Below are positions 41,942 to 50,093 of a DNA stretch of 50,093 nucleotides, piece by piece. The translations under genes were made by a program, and so were the position numbers. The notes beneath the pieces were generated by a model. The model saw only the letters and a program-made list of their open reading frames with translations, was not told where the DNA came from and ran no database searches. This stretch comes from Thermoanaerobaculia bacterium. Lineage in GTDB: Bacteria > Acidobacteriota > Thermoanaerobaculia > Multivoradales > JAHZIX01. The DNA is taken from assembly GCA_027069135.1 (NCBI GenBank), contig JALXFE010000359.1, positions 1 to 50,093 of the forward strand. The letters run 5' to 3'. The first letter of the stretch is position 1, and the number at the start of each line of letters is the position of its first letter.

Positions 41942-43739
41942 GCACGGAGAGTTTCTCCGTTACTACTGGCAGGAGCTCTCCTATCTTAGAAAGATGGGGC
42001 AGCGCTTCGCCCAACGCTATCCCAAGGTCGCAGAGCGTCTGGAGCTAGAGCCGAACCACTGCCCGGATCCTCACGTCGAGCGACTCATAGAGTCTTTCGC
42101 CTTTCTCACCGGGAGGATTCAACAGAGCATCGACAGCGACTATCCGGAGATTGCCGTCGAGCTGCTGAATCTTCTCTACCCCCACTATCTTTTGCCGGTG
42201 CCGTCCATGTCGGTGGCTCGGTTCGAGGTCGATCCGGAGCAGGGCAAGCTCACCAGTGGGCACGTGATCCCCAAGCATTCGAGTCTTTTCGCCCAGGCCC
42301 GGGATGGCCAGACCACCCGTTTTCGTACCTCCTACCCGGTGACTCTATGGCCCCTCTCGGTGGTGGAGGCGAGCTTTGAATCCCCGGATCGGTACGACTT
42401 TCTCGATTCCGAGGAGGGGGTCGCCACGGTCTTGCGAATCCGCCTGCGCTCGGAGCAGGGGAGTTGCCGGGAGCTGGAGCTGGATCGCCTGCGCTTCTAT
42501 CTCAATACCGACCGGGTCCTCGCCTACAGCCTTTATGAGGGCCTTTTCGCGAACCTCCTCAGTGTCCGGGTGCTGAGTGACAACGCATCCCGACCCTGGG
42601 AGATCCCCGGTGAGGCGGTGCTGCCGGTCGGCTTCGGTCCGGACGAGGAAGTGCTGCCCTATCCCCATTACTCCCATCCGGCCTATCGGCTGCTCCAGGA
42701 GTATTTCGTCTTCCCGGAGAAGTACCATTTCTTCGACGTCGTGGGCCTGGAGCCGCTGGCGGCGGAACGAAGCTTCGATCTGCTGTTTCTGCTCGACCGG
42801 CTCCAGGGCTCGAATGTCCATCTGGATGAGGAGGTCTTCGCTCTCGGCTGCTCGCCTATCATCAATCTATTTCCCAAGGTGACAGAGCCCATCCGGGTGG
42901 ATCATCGGCAGCTCGAGTACCGCCTGGTCGCGGACCACCGACGGGAGAAGTCGACGGAGATCCACTCCATTCGAGCGGTTTCCGGCTCGGCGGATCTCGG
43001 CCACACGACGCGGCGCTACGAAGGGTTTTATTCCTTCAGTCATCCCATGGAAAGAAAAGAGCAGCAGGCGTTCTGGCATGCTCGCCGGGTGCCCGCCGTG
43101 CGGGACGATATCGGGGGGACGGACCTCCTCCTCTCCTTCGTGGATCTGGATTTCAACCCCCGCCTACCGCCGGAGGAGGTGGTCTACGCCCACACTCTGT
43201 GTACCAACCGGGATCTCGCGGCCCAAATGCCGGCGGAAGCCCTGCTCCAGGCGGACGACCCGGCGCCCCTGGCCCGCATCACCTGCCTGAAGAAACCGAC
43301 CTTCTCCGTGATGCCGCCGCTGGGCGGGCAATCCCTTTGGCGTCTGGTGTCGCAGCTCAGCCTCAACCATCTCTCTTTGGGGGGCGGGGAAGAGAGTCTG
43401 CGGGGGTTGCGGGAGATCCTCCGTCTCTACTGCCCGGACGAAGACGTGGCGAGCTATCAGCAGATCCTGGGAATTCGGGAGATGTCCCAGCGCAAGATCG
43501 TTCACCGGGTCGGGCGCGAGGCCTGGCGGGGATTCGTCAAGGGGACGGAGGTGCGTCTGACCTTCGAAGAAAATCTATATGTCGGCAGCAGCGCTTTTCT
43601 GCTGGCATCGGTGTTGAACCACTTTTTGGCCCAATACGTCTCGACCAACTCGTTCACGCAATTGGTGATCGAGAGCACGCGTCGGGAAGGAGAATGGAAA
43701 CGTTGGCGACCTATGGCTGGGGCAAGGGAGCTTCTGTAG
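41928..43739 (+). CDS. tssF: T6SS baseplate protein TssF
   Basis: TssF forms the baseplate wedge with TssG. The 603-residue product opens with 'FLRYYWQELSYLRKMGQRFA' and 'DPHVERLIESFAFLTGRIQQ', 'YPEIAVELLNLLYPHYLLPV' and contains 'YPHYSHPAYRLLQEYFVFPE' and 'FFDVVGLE'. The C-terminal 'GTEVRLTFEENLYVGSSAFL', 'LNHFLAQYVSTNSFTQL' are also family marks. Length is normal. It overlaps tssE upstream and shares 46 bases with tssG downstream. Confidence 0.95.
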   Translation: MATLEHGEFLRYYWQELSYLRKMGQRFAQRYPKVAERLELEPNHCPDPHVERLIESFAFLTGRIQQSIDSDYPEIAVELLNLLYPHYLLPVPSMSVARFEVDPEQGKLTSGHVIPKHSSLFAQARDGQTTRFRTSYPVTLWPLSVVEASFESPDRYDFLDSEEGVATVLRIRLRSEQGSCRELELDRLRFYLNTDRVLAYSLYEGLFANLLSVRVLSDNASRPWEIPGEAVLPVGFGPDEEVLPYPHYSHPAYRLLQEYFVFPEKYHFFDVVGLEPLAAERSFDLLFLLDRLQGSNVHLDEEVFALGCSPIINLFPKVTEPIRVDHRQLEYRLVADHRREKSTEIHSIRAVSGSADLGHTTRRYEGFYSFSHPMERKEQQAFWHARRVPAVRDDIGGTDLLLSFVDLDFNPRLPPEEVVYAHTLCTNRDLAAQMPAEALLQADDPAPLARITCLKKPTFSVMPPLGGQSLWRLVSQLSLNHLSLGGGEESLRGLREILRLYCPDEDVASYQQILGIREMSQRKIVHRVGREAWRGFVKGTEVRLTFEENLYVGSSAFLLASVLNHFLAQYVSTNSFTQLVIESTRREGEWKRWRPMAGARELL

Positions 43740-44839
43740 CCCAGGGCCTGTTTCAGGAAGGGCACCGCTTCGATTTCTATCAGGCGGTGCGCATCCTGGA
43801 GATGATGAGCCCTCAAGGGGATGGTGTCGGGTCGTTGGACGACCCGGACCGGGAGATCGTGCGCTTTTCCTCCCGTGTGCGCATGGACTATCCTGCCACA
43901 GATATCGATTCCCTGGAGGCTCCCCGGCGCCATGGAGACGCCGTCCGGATGAAGGTCAACTTCCTGTGCCTCGCCGGGGCTCTGGGTCCTCTTCCCAACC
44001 GCATCACAGAGACTCTCATGGAGCGGCTGAGTCAGAAGGATCCGGCCCTCCGGGACTTCCTGGACATCTTCCACCACCGGTTGATCTCCCTGATGTTTCA
44101 AGCCCGAAAGAAGATGCGGGTATCGCTCCAGGAGCGACCGCCGGACTCGAGTCAGGTGGCTCGGACCCTGTTCAGCCTGATGGGGTTGGGATTGCCGGCG
44201 TTGCGGGGGCGGATGCGGGCCAAGGATCGGTCCCTGTTGCCGGCGGCGGGGCTTCTGGCCCGGGAGGTCCGTCCCATGGTCGGCTTGGAACGTCTCGTGA
44301 CGGGCCATTTTCAGGTGCCGGCTTCGGTGGAGCCTTTCGAAGGCCGCTGGTTTCCCCTCGAACCCAGCAGCCAGACCGAGCTCGGCCGCCGGGGCAGGAA
44401 TCGGCGCCTCGGAGAGGGAGCGGTCCTGGGGGGCCGGGTGTGGATCCAGGATGCTGCCTACCGATTGCATCTAGGACCGCTGACCCTGGCCCAATACCTA
44501 GATTTCCTTCCCGTCGGCGGGGCCTTCGCCAAGCTCTGTGAGCTGGCTCGGTTCTACGATCGGGACGAGCTAGGTTTCAGCGTAGAGCTGACCCTCAAGG
44601 CTGCCGAGGTGCCACAGCTGCGGCTCGGACGGGCCGGCGACAGTCTCTTGGGGTGGTCCGCGCGCCTTCAAGCCGGCCCGGCGGAACGCTCCCCTCGGGT
44701 CCGCCTCGGGCGTTCCGGGAGCGCTCGGTTGGGCTGGACCAGCTGGCTCCGAGGAGATCATCCACCCCAGAAGGACGCCACCCTGGCCCTGCGGACGGAG
44801 AAGTTTCTGACCACGACCGTGGAGAACGAGCAACCATGA
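43694..44839 (+). CDS. tssG: T6SS baseplate protein TssG
   Basis: Partner of TssF in the wedge. The 381-residue product shows 'LFQEGHRFDFYQAVRILEMM', 'VRFSSRVRMDYPATDI', 'VNFLCLAGALGPLPNRITET', 'DPALRDFLDIFHHRLISLMF' and the C-terminal 'DAAYRLHLGPLTLAQYLDFL'; all in the family order. ATG 43694 is preceded by GGGAAGGAG and lies inside the end of tssF. The open frame reaches further upstream (43199) but only as a shadow of tssF. The stop overlaps the tssH start (ATGA). Confidence 0.94.
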   Translation: METLATYGWGKGASVAQGLFQEGHRFDFYQAVRILEMMSPQGDGVGSLDDPDREIVRFSSRVRMDYPATDIDSLEAPRRHGDAVRMKVNFLCLAGALGPLPNRITETLMERLSQKDPALRDFLDIFHHRLISLMFQARKKMRVSLQERPPDSSQVARTLFSLMGLGLPALRGRMRAKDRSLLPAAGLLAREVRPMVGLERLVTGHFQVPASVEPFEGRWFPLEPSSQTELGRRGRNRRLGEGAVLGGRVWIQDAAYRLHLGPLTLAQYLDFLPVGGAFAKLCELARFYDRDELGFSVELTLKAAEVPQLRLGRAGDSLLGWSARLQAGPAERSPRVRLGRSGSARLGWTSWLRGDHPPQKDATLALRTEKFLTTTVENEQP

Positions 44840-47466
44840 GCTCTAGTCTCAAAACCCTGATCAGCCACCTGAATCCGGTCTGCCGCCAGGCGTTGGAAAA
44901 CGCTGCGGGTCTCTGCGTCGCCCAAACCCATTACAACGTCGAGGTCGAGCATCTCCTGGTCAAGCTGGTCGATACCGAAGGGACGGATTGTGCGCGCATC
45001 CTGCGCTACTTCAAAGTCGACACCCGACGCCTCGAGGAGGAGTTGCAGCGGGCTCTCGAAAGATTCGATCGGGGCAATAGCCGCACGCCGGCCATGTCCC
45101 CGCAGGTCCCCCTGCTCTTGCGGGAAGCCTGGTTGGTGGCCGGTCTGGAGCTCGGTCAGGAGGTGGTGCGTTCCGGAGCCCTGATCATGGCTCTGGTCCG
45201 CAACGATCTCCTGCGGGCGACGCTTCTGACCAGCGCCCCCTCCTTGGCCAAGATCTCGTTGGAAACCCTCGAGGAGAGTCTGGCGGAGCTGATCCACGGC
45301 TCGGCGGAAGACGGGGAGGCTTCCGCCAGGGGCTCCGGTGGAACTTCCCGCAGCGGAACATCCGCCGACCCGGGCCCGGCCTCCACCAAGGCGTTGGATA
45401 GATACACCGTCGACTTGACGGCCCAGGCTCGGGCCGGGCGCATCGACCCCATTCGCGGGCGAGACGCCGAGATTCGTCAGGTCATCGACGTACTGACCCG
45501 AAGGCGGCAGAACAATCCGATCCTGGTGGGGGACGCCGGGGTGGGGAAGACCGCGGTGGTCGAAGGCTTCGCTCTGCGCGTCGCCGCCGGGGAGGTTCCC
45601 TCGTCCCTCAAGGAGATCTCCGTCCGCAGCCTGGACCTCGGCCTCCTGCAAGCCGGGGCCGGGGTCCGAGGTGAATTCGAAGAGCGGCTCAAATCGGTGA
45701 TTCGGGAGGTGGAGGAGGCACCGGTGCCGGTGATTCTCTTCATCGACGAGGCTCATACGCTGATCGGTACCGGTGCGAGCGCCGGCCATGGGGACGCCGC
45801 CAACCTGCTCAAGCCCGCTTTGGCCCGCGGCGAGTTCCGATCCATCGCCGCCACGACGTGGTCCGAGTACAAGCGGTACTTCGAGAAGGATCCGGCGCTG
45901 GCTCGCCGTTTTCAAGTCGTCAAGGTGGAGGAGCCTGGGGAGGAGGCTGCCCTCGAGATGTTGCGAGGCATCGCTCGGAATCTGGAGCGCCACCATGGGG
46001 TGCGGATTCTCGACGAGGCTCTGCGCGACGCCGTGCGTCTCTCGGGGCGCTATATCTCCGAGCGCCGTCTGCCGGACAAGGCCATCAGCGTCCTCGACAC
46101 CGCCTGCGCCCGGGTGGCTCTGGCCCAGGAGGGCAAACCTCCTGCGCTGGAAGATGTCGAGCGGCAACGCCAGCGCATCGAGACGGAGCTTGCCATTCTG
46201 GAGCGGGAGCAGCGGGCCGGTACCGACCACGCCTCGACTATCGATGGCCGACGGGAGGAGATCGCGGCTCTCGACATCGAGCGGGCAGATCTCGAAGCCT
46301 GGTGGCATCGGGAAAAAGAGCTGGTGGGACGAATCCACCGGCTGGAACGGCAGGCGGAAGGGGGCTCGGAGGAGGATTCCTCAGCGGGCCAGCCGGCGGC
46401 CTCGAGCTTGGGGGAGCTACGAGCTGAGCTCTCCTCCCTCCAGGGGCGGGAGCCCATGGTGCCCGTGTGCGTCGATTCCCAGGTCGTGGCGGGGGTCGTT
46501 TCCGCCTGGACCGGCGTTCCTTTGGGACGGCTGGACGGGGACGAAGTGCAGGCGGTGCTCCGCCTCGAGGAGCGCTTGGGAGAGCGCATCGTCGGTCAGC
46601 CCCAAGCCCTGAAAGCCCTCGGTCGACGCATCAAGACCTCGCGGGCGGGTTTGGAGGATCCCGGCAAGCCTCAGGGTGTCTTCCTCCTCGTCGGGCCGAC
46701 CGGAGTGGGCAAGACGGAGACGGCTCTGGCCCTGGCAGAAGTGCTATTCGGGGGCGAGAAGAACGTCGTCTCGGTCAATATGTCCGAGTTCCAGGAGGCT
46801 CATTCGATGGCCACGCTGAAGGGCTCGCCGCCGGGGTATGTGGGGTTCGGCAGTGGCGGAGTCCTCACCGAAGCCGTGCGCCGACGACCCTATAGCGTCG
46901 TCCTGTTGGACGAGATCGAGAAAGCCCATCGGGATGTCGCCGAGCTCTTCTACCAGGTCTTCGACAAGGGGGTCCTGGAGGACGGGGAAGGGGTGCCGGT
47001 AGATTTTCGGAACACCGTCATCCTGCTGACCTCGAATGTCGGCGCCAGGGCCATCCAAGACGCCTGCCGCTCCGGCGCGACGAGGCCGACCCCGGAGGCT
47101 CTTCTGGAAGCCCTCGAGCCGGAGCTTCGCCGCCAGTTTCAACCGGCCTTTCTGGGACGGCTCATCGTCGTGCCCTACTACCCCTTAGGGCCGGCGGAGG
47201 TGCGCGAGATCGTCCGCCTCAAGCTCGAGGCCGTGGGGCGGCGCATCGCCCACAACCATAAAGCGGAGCTTTCCTTCGACGAGGCTCTGGTGGAGTCCGT
47301 CGCCGAACGTTCCGACGTCGCCCTGAGCGGTGCTCGCAATATCGATCACATTCTCACGGAAACTCTGTTGCCGGAGCTCTCCGGCCGTATCCTGGAGCGC
47401 CTGGCGAAGGGAGAGGAGTTTTCGAAGATTCACATCTCCGTCGACGAGATGGGGAGGTTCGTATGA
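44836..47466 (+). CDS. tssH: T6SS sheath-recycling AAA+ ATPase TssH (ClpV)
   Basis: ClpV disassembles contracted TssB/TssC sheaths for reuse. The 876-residue product has a Clp N-domain ('LKTLISHLNPVCRQALENAA', 'HYNVEVEHLLVKLVDTEG'), a first AAA+ module with Walker A GDAGVGKT (232-239), a middle coiled-coil region (about 420-510), and a second module with Walker A GPTGVGKT (620-627), 'MSEFQEAHSMATLKGSPPGY' and Walker B 'VVLLDEIEKAH'. The ClpV subtype is shown by the N-domain and the 'LKGSPPGYVGFG' form. The ATG overlaps tssG, and its own stop overlaps the next gene (ATGA). Confidence 0.96.
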   Translation: MSSSLKTLISHLNPVCRQALENAAGLCVAQTHYNVEVEHLLVKLVDTEGTDCARILRYFKVDTRRLEEELQRALERFDRGNSRTPAMSPQVPLLLREAWLVAGLELGQEVVRSGALIMALVRNDLLRATLLTSAPSLAKISLETLEESLAELIHGSAEDGEASARGSGGTSRSGTSADPGPASTKALDRYTVDLTAQARAGRIDPIRGRDAEIRQVIDVLTRRRQNNPILVGDAGVGKTAVVEGFALRVAAGEVPSSLKEISVRSLDLGLLQAGAGVRGEFEERLKSVIREVEEAPVPVILFIDEAHTLIGTGASAGHGDAANLLKPALARGEFRSIAATTWSEYKRYFEKDPALARRFQVVKVEEPGEEAALEMLRGIARNLERHHGVRILDEALRDAVRLSGRYISERRLPDKAISVLDTACARVALAQEGKPPALEDVERQRQRIETELAILEREQRAGTDHASTIDGRREEIAALDIERADLEAWWHREKELVGRIHRLERQAEGGSEEDSSAGQPAASSLGELRAELSSLQGREPMVPVCVDSQVVAGVVSAWTGVPLGRLDGDEVQAVLRLEERLGERIVGQPQALKALGRRIKTSRAGLEDPGKPQGVFLLVGPTGVGKTETALALAEVLFGGEKNVVSVNMSEFQEAHSMATLKGSPPGYVGFGSGGVLTEAVRRRPYSVVLLDEIEKAHRDVAELFYQVFDKGVLEDGEGVPVDFRNTVILLTSNVGARAIQDACRSGATRPTPEALLEALEPELRRQFQPAFLGRLIVVPYYPLGPAEVREIVRLKLEAVGRRIAHNHKAELSFDEALVESVAERSDVALSGARNIDHILTETLLPELSGRILERLAKGEEFSKIHISVDEMGRFV

Positions 47467-49328
47467 AGGTGCTACGCTGGTTTTCTTCTCTGATGAAGGG
47501 CGGATTTCGTTGGGCCGTAATCCTTGGGGCTCTTTTGCAATTCGCCTGTAACTCGAGCAACCCGGTGATTCCGGAGGCTCCCACCGCCCCACCGACGGCG
47601 GCTAACGCCCTGACCTTGACGGTGACGTCGAGCCCGGCCCAGGTGGAGGTCGGGGCGACGGATCCGGCCACCATCACCGTCACGGCGGTGCAGGCTTCGA
47701 ACGGTCAGCCCCCGGCGGACGGCACGACGGTGGCCCTCAATACGGACCTGGGCAATTTCGGCACGGACAACCAGGGCAACGCCACGACTTTGGTCACCTT
47801 GACCCTACGGGGGGGCACCGCCACGGCGAGCTTCTTTCCCGGCGATGTTTTGGGGACGGCGAATCTCCTGGCGCAATCCGGGGACAGCACCGGTCAGCTG
47901 CGGCTCTCCATCCTCGAATCGACGGCGGAAGTCTTCTTTCTCTTGGAAGTGCAGCCCAATGTCGGCAATCCGGAGGGCGGCGACTCGGTCACCATTCAAG
48001 GGGAAGGTTTCGTCGGACCTCTGCGGGTCACCTTCGGCAGCGCCCTGGCTCGGGTCCTGGACATCACCTCGAGCCGCACCATTCTGGTCGAAACCCCGCC
48101 TTCGGTGACCCCGGTGCAGCCCGGCGGCTCCCTCCTGGTGGACGTCTCCGTGACCAACACTCTGGACGCGACGGATCCGCCGACAGCCACCCTGCCGGGG
48201 GCCTTCACCTACGCCTTCGACGCACCGCCCCCTTTCTTCGTCCTGGAGGTCCAGCCCAACGTCGGCGGCCCCAACGGTGGGGAGACCGTGACCATTAGTG
48301 GCGGTGGTTTTCGAGGCGAGGTGCGGGTCGAGTTCGGCGGCAAGAACGGCCGCAACGCCTCCCGGGTCTCGAGTCAGGAGATCCGGGTGATCACGCCCTC
48401 GCCACCCTCGGCCGTACCGGCCGGTGGCGAGCTGGCCGTCGACGTGGTCGTCTTCCATGCCTTGGACGAAGAGGTATCGGCCCAGGCGACTCTCATGGGT
48501 GGCTACACCTATGTCGGTGATTCGGTACCGGATCCGCCCGGGGCGGTGGTGGTGGAATCCCTCTCGGTCACCTCCGGCGATTACTCGGGAGGGACCTCGG
48601 TGACGGTGACGGGGCAGGGCTTCGCCTCACCCGCCGCAGTGGAGCTGGCCGGGATCCAGCAGGACTCCGTGACCGTCAGCAGTGCCACCTCGCTGACCTT
48701 CGTCACCGCCGGAATCAGCCTCGATTCCTGCCCGGCCGGCGGCCGGGTGCCTCAGACGGGCGTCACGGTGACCCTGCTCGACACCGCCGTCAGCGGCTCT
48801 GCTTCCGGGCTGACCTTCACGTACCTGGTGACCGAGCCGCGCATCGACAGCCTCTCTCGGACGACCGGGCGTCAGGTCGGGGGAGAGACCGTGACCCTCT
48901 CAGGCGCCGGCTTCGAGTCGCCGGTGCGAGTCGTCCTGGTGGGTGCCTCGGCTTCCTTTGCCGGCACCGTATCGAGCGATTCTTCCAGCTCCATCAGCTT
49001 CGTCACGCCGCGGGTGCCGGATACCTTCTTCCCGACCGTGGACTGTGTCACCAATACCGGTGCGGCAGGGCGGCGGCTGTCCGAAGCGACGGTGGGGGTT
49101 CAGGTGATCAATCTCGGTTCCGATTGCTCGGATCTCCTCCCCAACGTCTTCACCGTGCTCCCGGGCAGCGAAGGCTGCATGGCCACCGGGCCGACGCCGC
49201 CAAAGCCCCAATGCGACGACGGCCTCGACAACGACGGCGACGGATTGATCGACTTCTCCCCCTTTAGCCCCGGCGACGGCGGAGATCCGGAATGCACCAG
49301 CGTCGACGACAACGACGAGTCTCAATGA
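47463..49328 (+). CDS. Surface lipoprotein with Big_1-like and four IPT/TIG repeats
   Basis: The 621-residue product starts with a signal sequence and Cys29 ('LLQFACNSSNP', an imperfect lipobox). Next is a Big/invasin-like domain (about 50-155, 'TITVTAVQASNGQPPADGTT'), then four IPT/TIG repeats, each opening with a strand, 'GG', and 'VTxxGxGF': 'EVQPNVGNPEGGDSVTIQGE', 'EVQPNVGGPNGGETVTISGG', 'SVTSGDYSGGTSVTVTGQGF', 'SRTTGRQVGGETVTLSGAGF'. The first two are also similar in DNA (near 47946 and 48246). The tail has a Ca-binding-like 'CDDGLDNDGDGLIDF' and 'DPECTSVDDNDES'. ATGA overlap with tssH suggests it belongs to the T6SS operon. Its role could be adhesion or surface anchoring; this is inference. 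Confidence 0.82.
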   Translation: MKVLRWFSSLMKGGFRWAVILGALLQFACNSSNPVIPEAPTAPPTAANALTLTVTSSPAQVEVGATDPATITVTAVQASNGQPPADGTTVALNTDLGNFGTDNQGNATTLVTLTLRGGTATASFFPGDVLGTANLLAQSGDSTGQLRLSILESTAEVFFLLEVQPNVGNPEGGDSVTIQGEGFVGPLRVTFGSALARVLDITSSRTILVETPPSVTPVQPGGSLLVDVSVTNTLDATDPPTATLPGAFTYAFDAPPPFFVLEVQPNVGGPNGGETVTISGGGFRGEVRVEFGGKNGRNASRVSSQEIRVITPSPPSAVPAGGELAVDVVVFHALDEEVSAQATLMGGYTYVGDSVPDPPGAVVVESLSVTSGDYSGGTSVTVTGQGFASPAAVELAGIQQDSVTVSSATSLTFVTAGISLDSCPAGGRVPQTGVTVTLLDTAVSGSASGLTFTYLVTEPRIDSLSRTTGRQVGGETVTLSGAGFESPVRVVLVGASASFAGTVSSDSSSSISFVTPRVPDTFFPTVDCVTNTGAAGRRLSEATVGVQVINLGSDCSDLLPNVFTVLPGSEGCMATGPTPPKPQCDDGLDNDGDGLIDFSPFSPGDGGDPECTSVDDNDESQ

Positions 49329-49357
49329 GCTGGGACCAGAGAGGGAGGAGAAAAGGA

Positions 49358-50093
49358 TGACTCGATGCACTTACCCCGCCGGCCGCAGCGTAGTCCAGGG
49401 CTCGTTTCGCAACGTCGTCCAGGCGAAGGGCCGAGCCTTTGCCCTGCCCGCCAACGCGGAGGTTTCAGCTCGCGGACCCGGTTCACCGCTGCCGGCCGGG
49501 GTACGCCAGAAGATGGAGTCCTTCTTTAGCGCAGATTTTTCTGATGTGCGGGTCCACGTGGGCCCCCAGGCCGGAAGCATCGGTGCCCAGGCCTATACGC
49601 AGGGCTCGGATATTTTCTTTACACCGGGCCTCTACAGCCCGGAGAGCAGTCACAGCCAGCGCCTCTTAGGGCACGAGCTCACCCACGTGGTCCAACAGCG
49701 GGCGGGGAGAGTGCGCAACCCATTCGGTGCCGGCGTTGCCGTGGTCCAGGACCCGGGCCTCGAGGCGGAAGCCGAGAGCATGGGCTTGCGGGCCAGCCTC
49801 TTTCGTCCCTCCGCGGTGTCGGCGGCCGTGGTGCCCAAGCTGCATCCCGGCGCTGCCACTCCTCCCACGCTGCAACGCCGCAAGTGGAAATACGGAGACG
49901 AGAAAAAAGAGATCCGGCTGATGATCCTCCGCCTGGTCAACACGGTCTCGCCCCTTGAGGTGGGGGCCCTCACCCTCGATGAGTACGTCGACAACCTCGA
50001 GGTGGAGATCCGGGAAAAGCCCCACATCTTCTCCGGAGAGAGATACGGTGGGGAGAGGATCGATCTGCGCTCCATCGACAAGAGCGATTGGAA
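49358..50093 (+). CDS. DUF4157 (eCIS-core) HExxH protein, 5' part
   Basis: The frame from ATG 49358 (with GGGAGGAGAAAAGG upstream) is open to the window end, 245 codons. Residues about 45-118 form the DUF4157 domain: 'LPAGVRQKMESFFSADFSDV', 'RVHVGPQAGSIGAQAYTQGS', 'DIFFTP' and the zinc-protease-like HELTH (106-110) in 'LGHELTHVVQQRAG'. DUF4157 is common next to extracellular contractile injection systems and at the N-terminus of secreted toxins. The part after residue 150 ('KWKYGDEKKEIRLMILRLVN') is not recognised and may start a C-terminal effector domain beyond the window. It is 29 bases after the IPT lipoprotein gene in the same direction, so a T6SS cargo or processing protease is plausible. 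Confidence 0.85.

Noticed and set aside
44758-46338. Long minus-strand open frame (526 codons) opposite tssG/tssH
   Set aside because: Antisense of ClpV with all AAA+ motifs on the plus strand; no ribosome binding site or recognisable domain.
30613-50093. Interpretation of the contractile cluster as an extracellular injection system (eCIS) because of DUF4157
   Set aside because: TssJ, TssK, TssL and TssM, the membrane-anchoring parts specific to T6SS, are all present, as is ClpV.
1-50093. tRNA, rRNA, CRISPR arrays, riboswitches
   Set aside because: I read the intergenic spacers for cloverleaf arms, regularly spaced repeats and known leader patterns and saw none; nearly all sequence is coding and spacers are short. 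A dedicated covariance-model scan was not possible here.

Overview
The window reads as a chromosomal segment of a high-GC, diderm bacterium. Lipoproteins, a Wzy/Wzz-type polysaccharide pair and a type VI secretion system point to an outer membrane. The order hrcA-grpE-dnaK-dnaJ-prmA-rsmE is the Firmicutes-like order also found in several other phyla. Together with a Pup/PafA-like module and an MglA-like GTPase, it suggests Acidobacteriota, perhaps a Thermoanaerobaculia-like lineage. That placement is an inference from gene content only. I found no tRNA, rRNA, CRISPR array or intact transposase.

Layout. (1) 1-51: the first 17 codons of a leftward MglA-like GTPase. (2) 326-6655: heat-shock/chaperone operon with two translation-apparatus methyltransferases. 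(3) 6706-12121: housekeeping genes (branched-chain aminotransferase with a good sigma70-like promoter, PilT/PilU ATPase, recX, alaS). (4) 12177-12681: a wrecked VapBC toxin-antitoxin locus. (5) 12734-18324: lytic transglycosylase, pgsA, an RND/MMPL exporter, a shortened tail-collar protein and an ECF sigma factor fused to a membrane domain. (6) 18351-21834: leftward pyruvate kinase, then divergently a 51-codon Pup-like gene followed by a PafA/Dop-family protein with a hydrophobic insertion in the catalytic domain. (7) 21918-24528: DUF427 protein, secreted alpha/beta hydrolase and S1/P1 nuclease, overlapping end to end. (8) 24565-25400: a scar with an AbiE-like antitoxin-type gene, the first codons of its lost partner, a fragment of another hydrolase gene, and the 3' end of a leftward glycosyltransferase that now reads through the fragment. 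(9) 25044-30568: membrane glycosyltransferase plus lipoprotein (leftward), and a Wzz-like plus Wzy-like pair (rightward). (10) 30613-50093: T6SS cluster tssJ-K-L-M-A-B-C-hcp-E-F-G-H, then a multi-IPT surface lipoprotein and a DUF4157 (eCIS-core) HExxH protein cut by the window end.

Most noteworthy is the Pup-like / membrane-inserted PafA-like pair. The small protein (19925-20080) ends in Gly-Gly-Gly-Glu, the ligation-ready terminus of Pup, and the neighbour keeps the glutamine-synthetase-fold signatures of PafA/Dop. However, it carries about 100 residues of mostly hydrophobic insertion, and its sequence is altered where the family has its catalytic Asp. No proteasome or Mpa/ARC ATPase gene lies in the window. 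This suggests a membrane-attached Pup-type conjugation system whose purpose may not be proteasomal degradation. The T6SS is notable for a TssM without a recognisable Walker A motif, for lacking VgrG/PAAR genes in the visible part, and for its two extra downstream genes.
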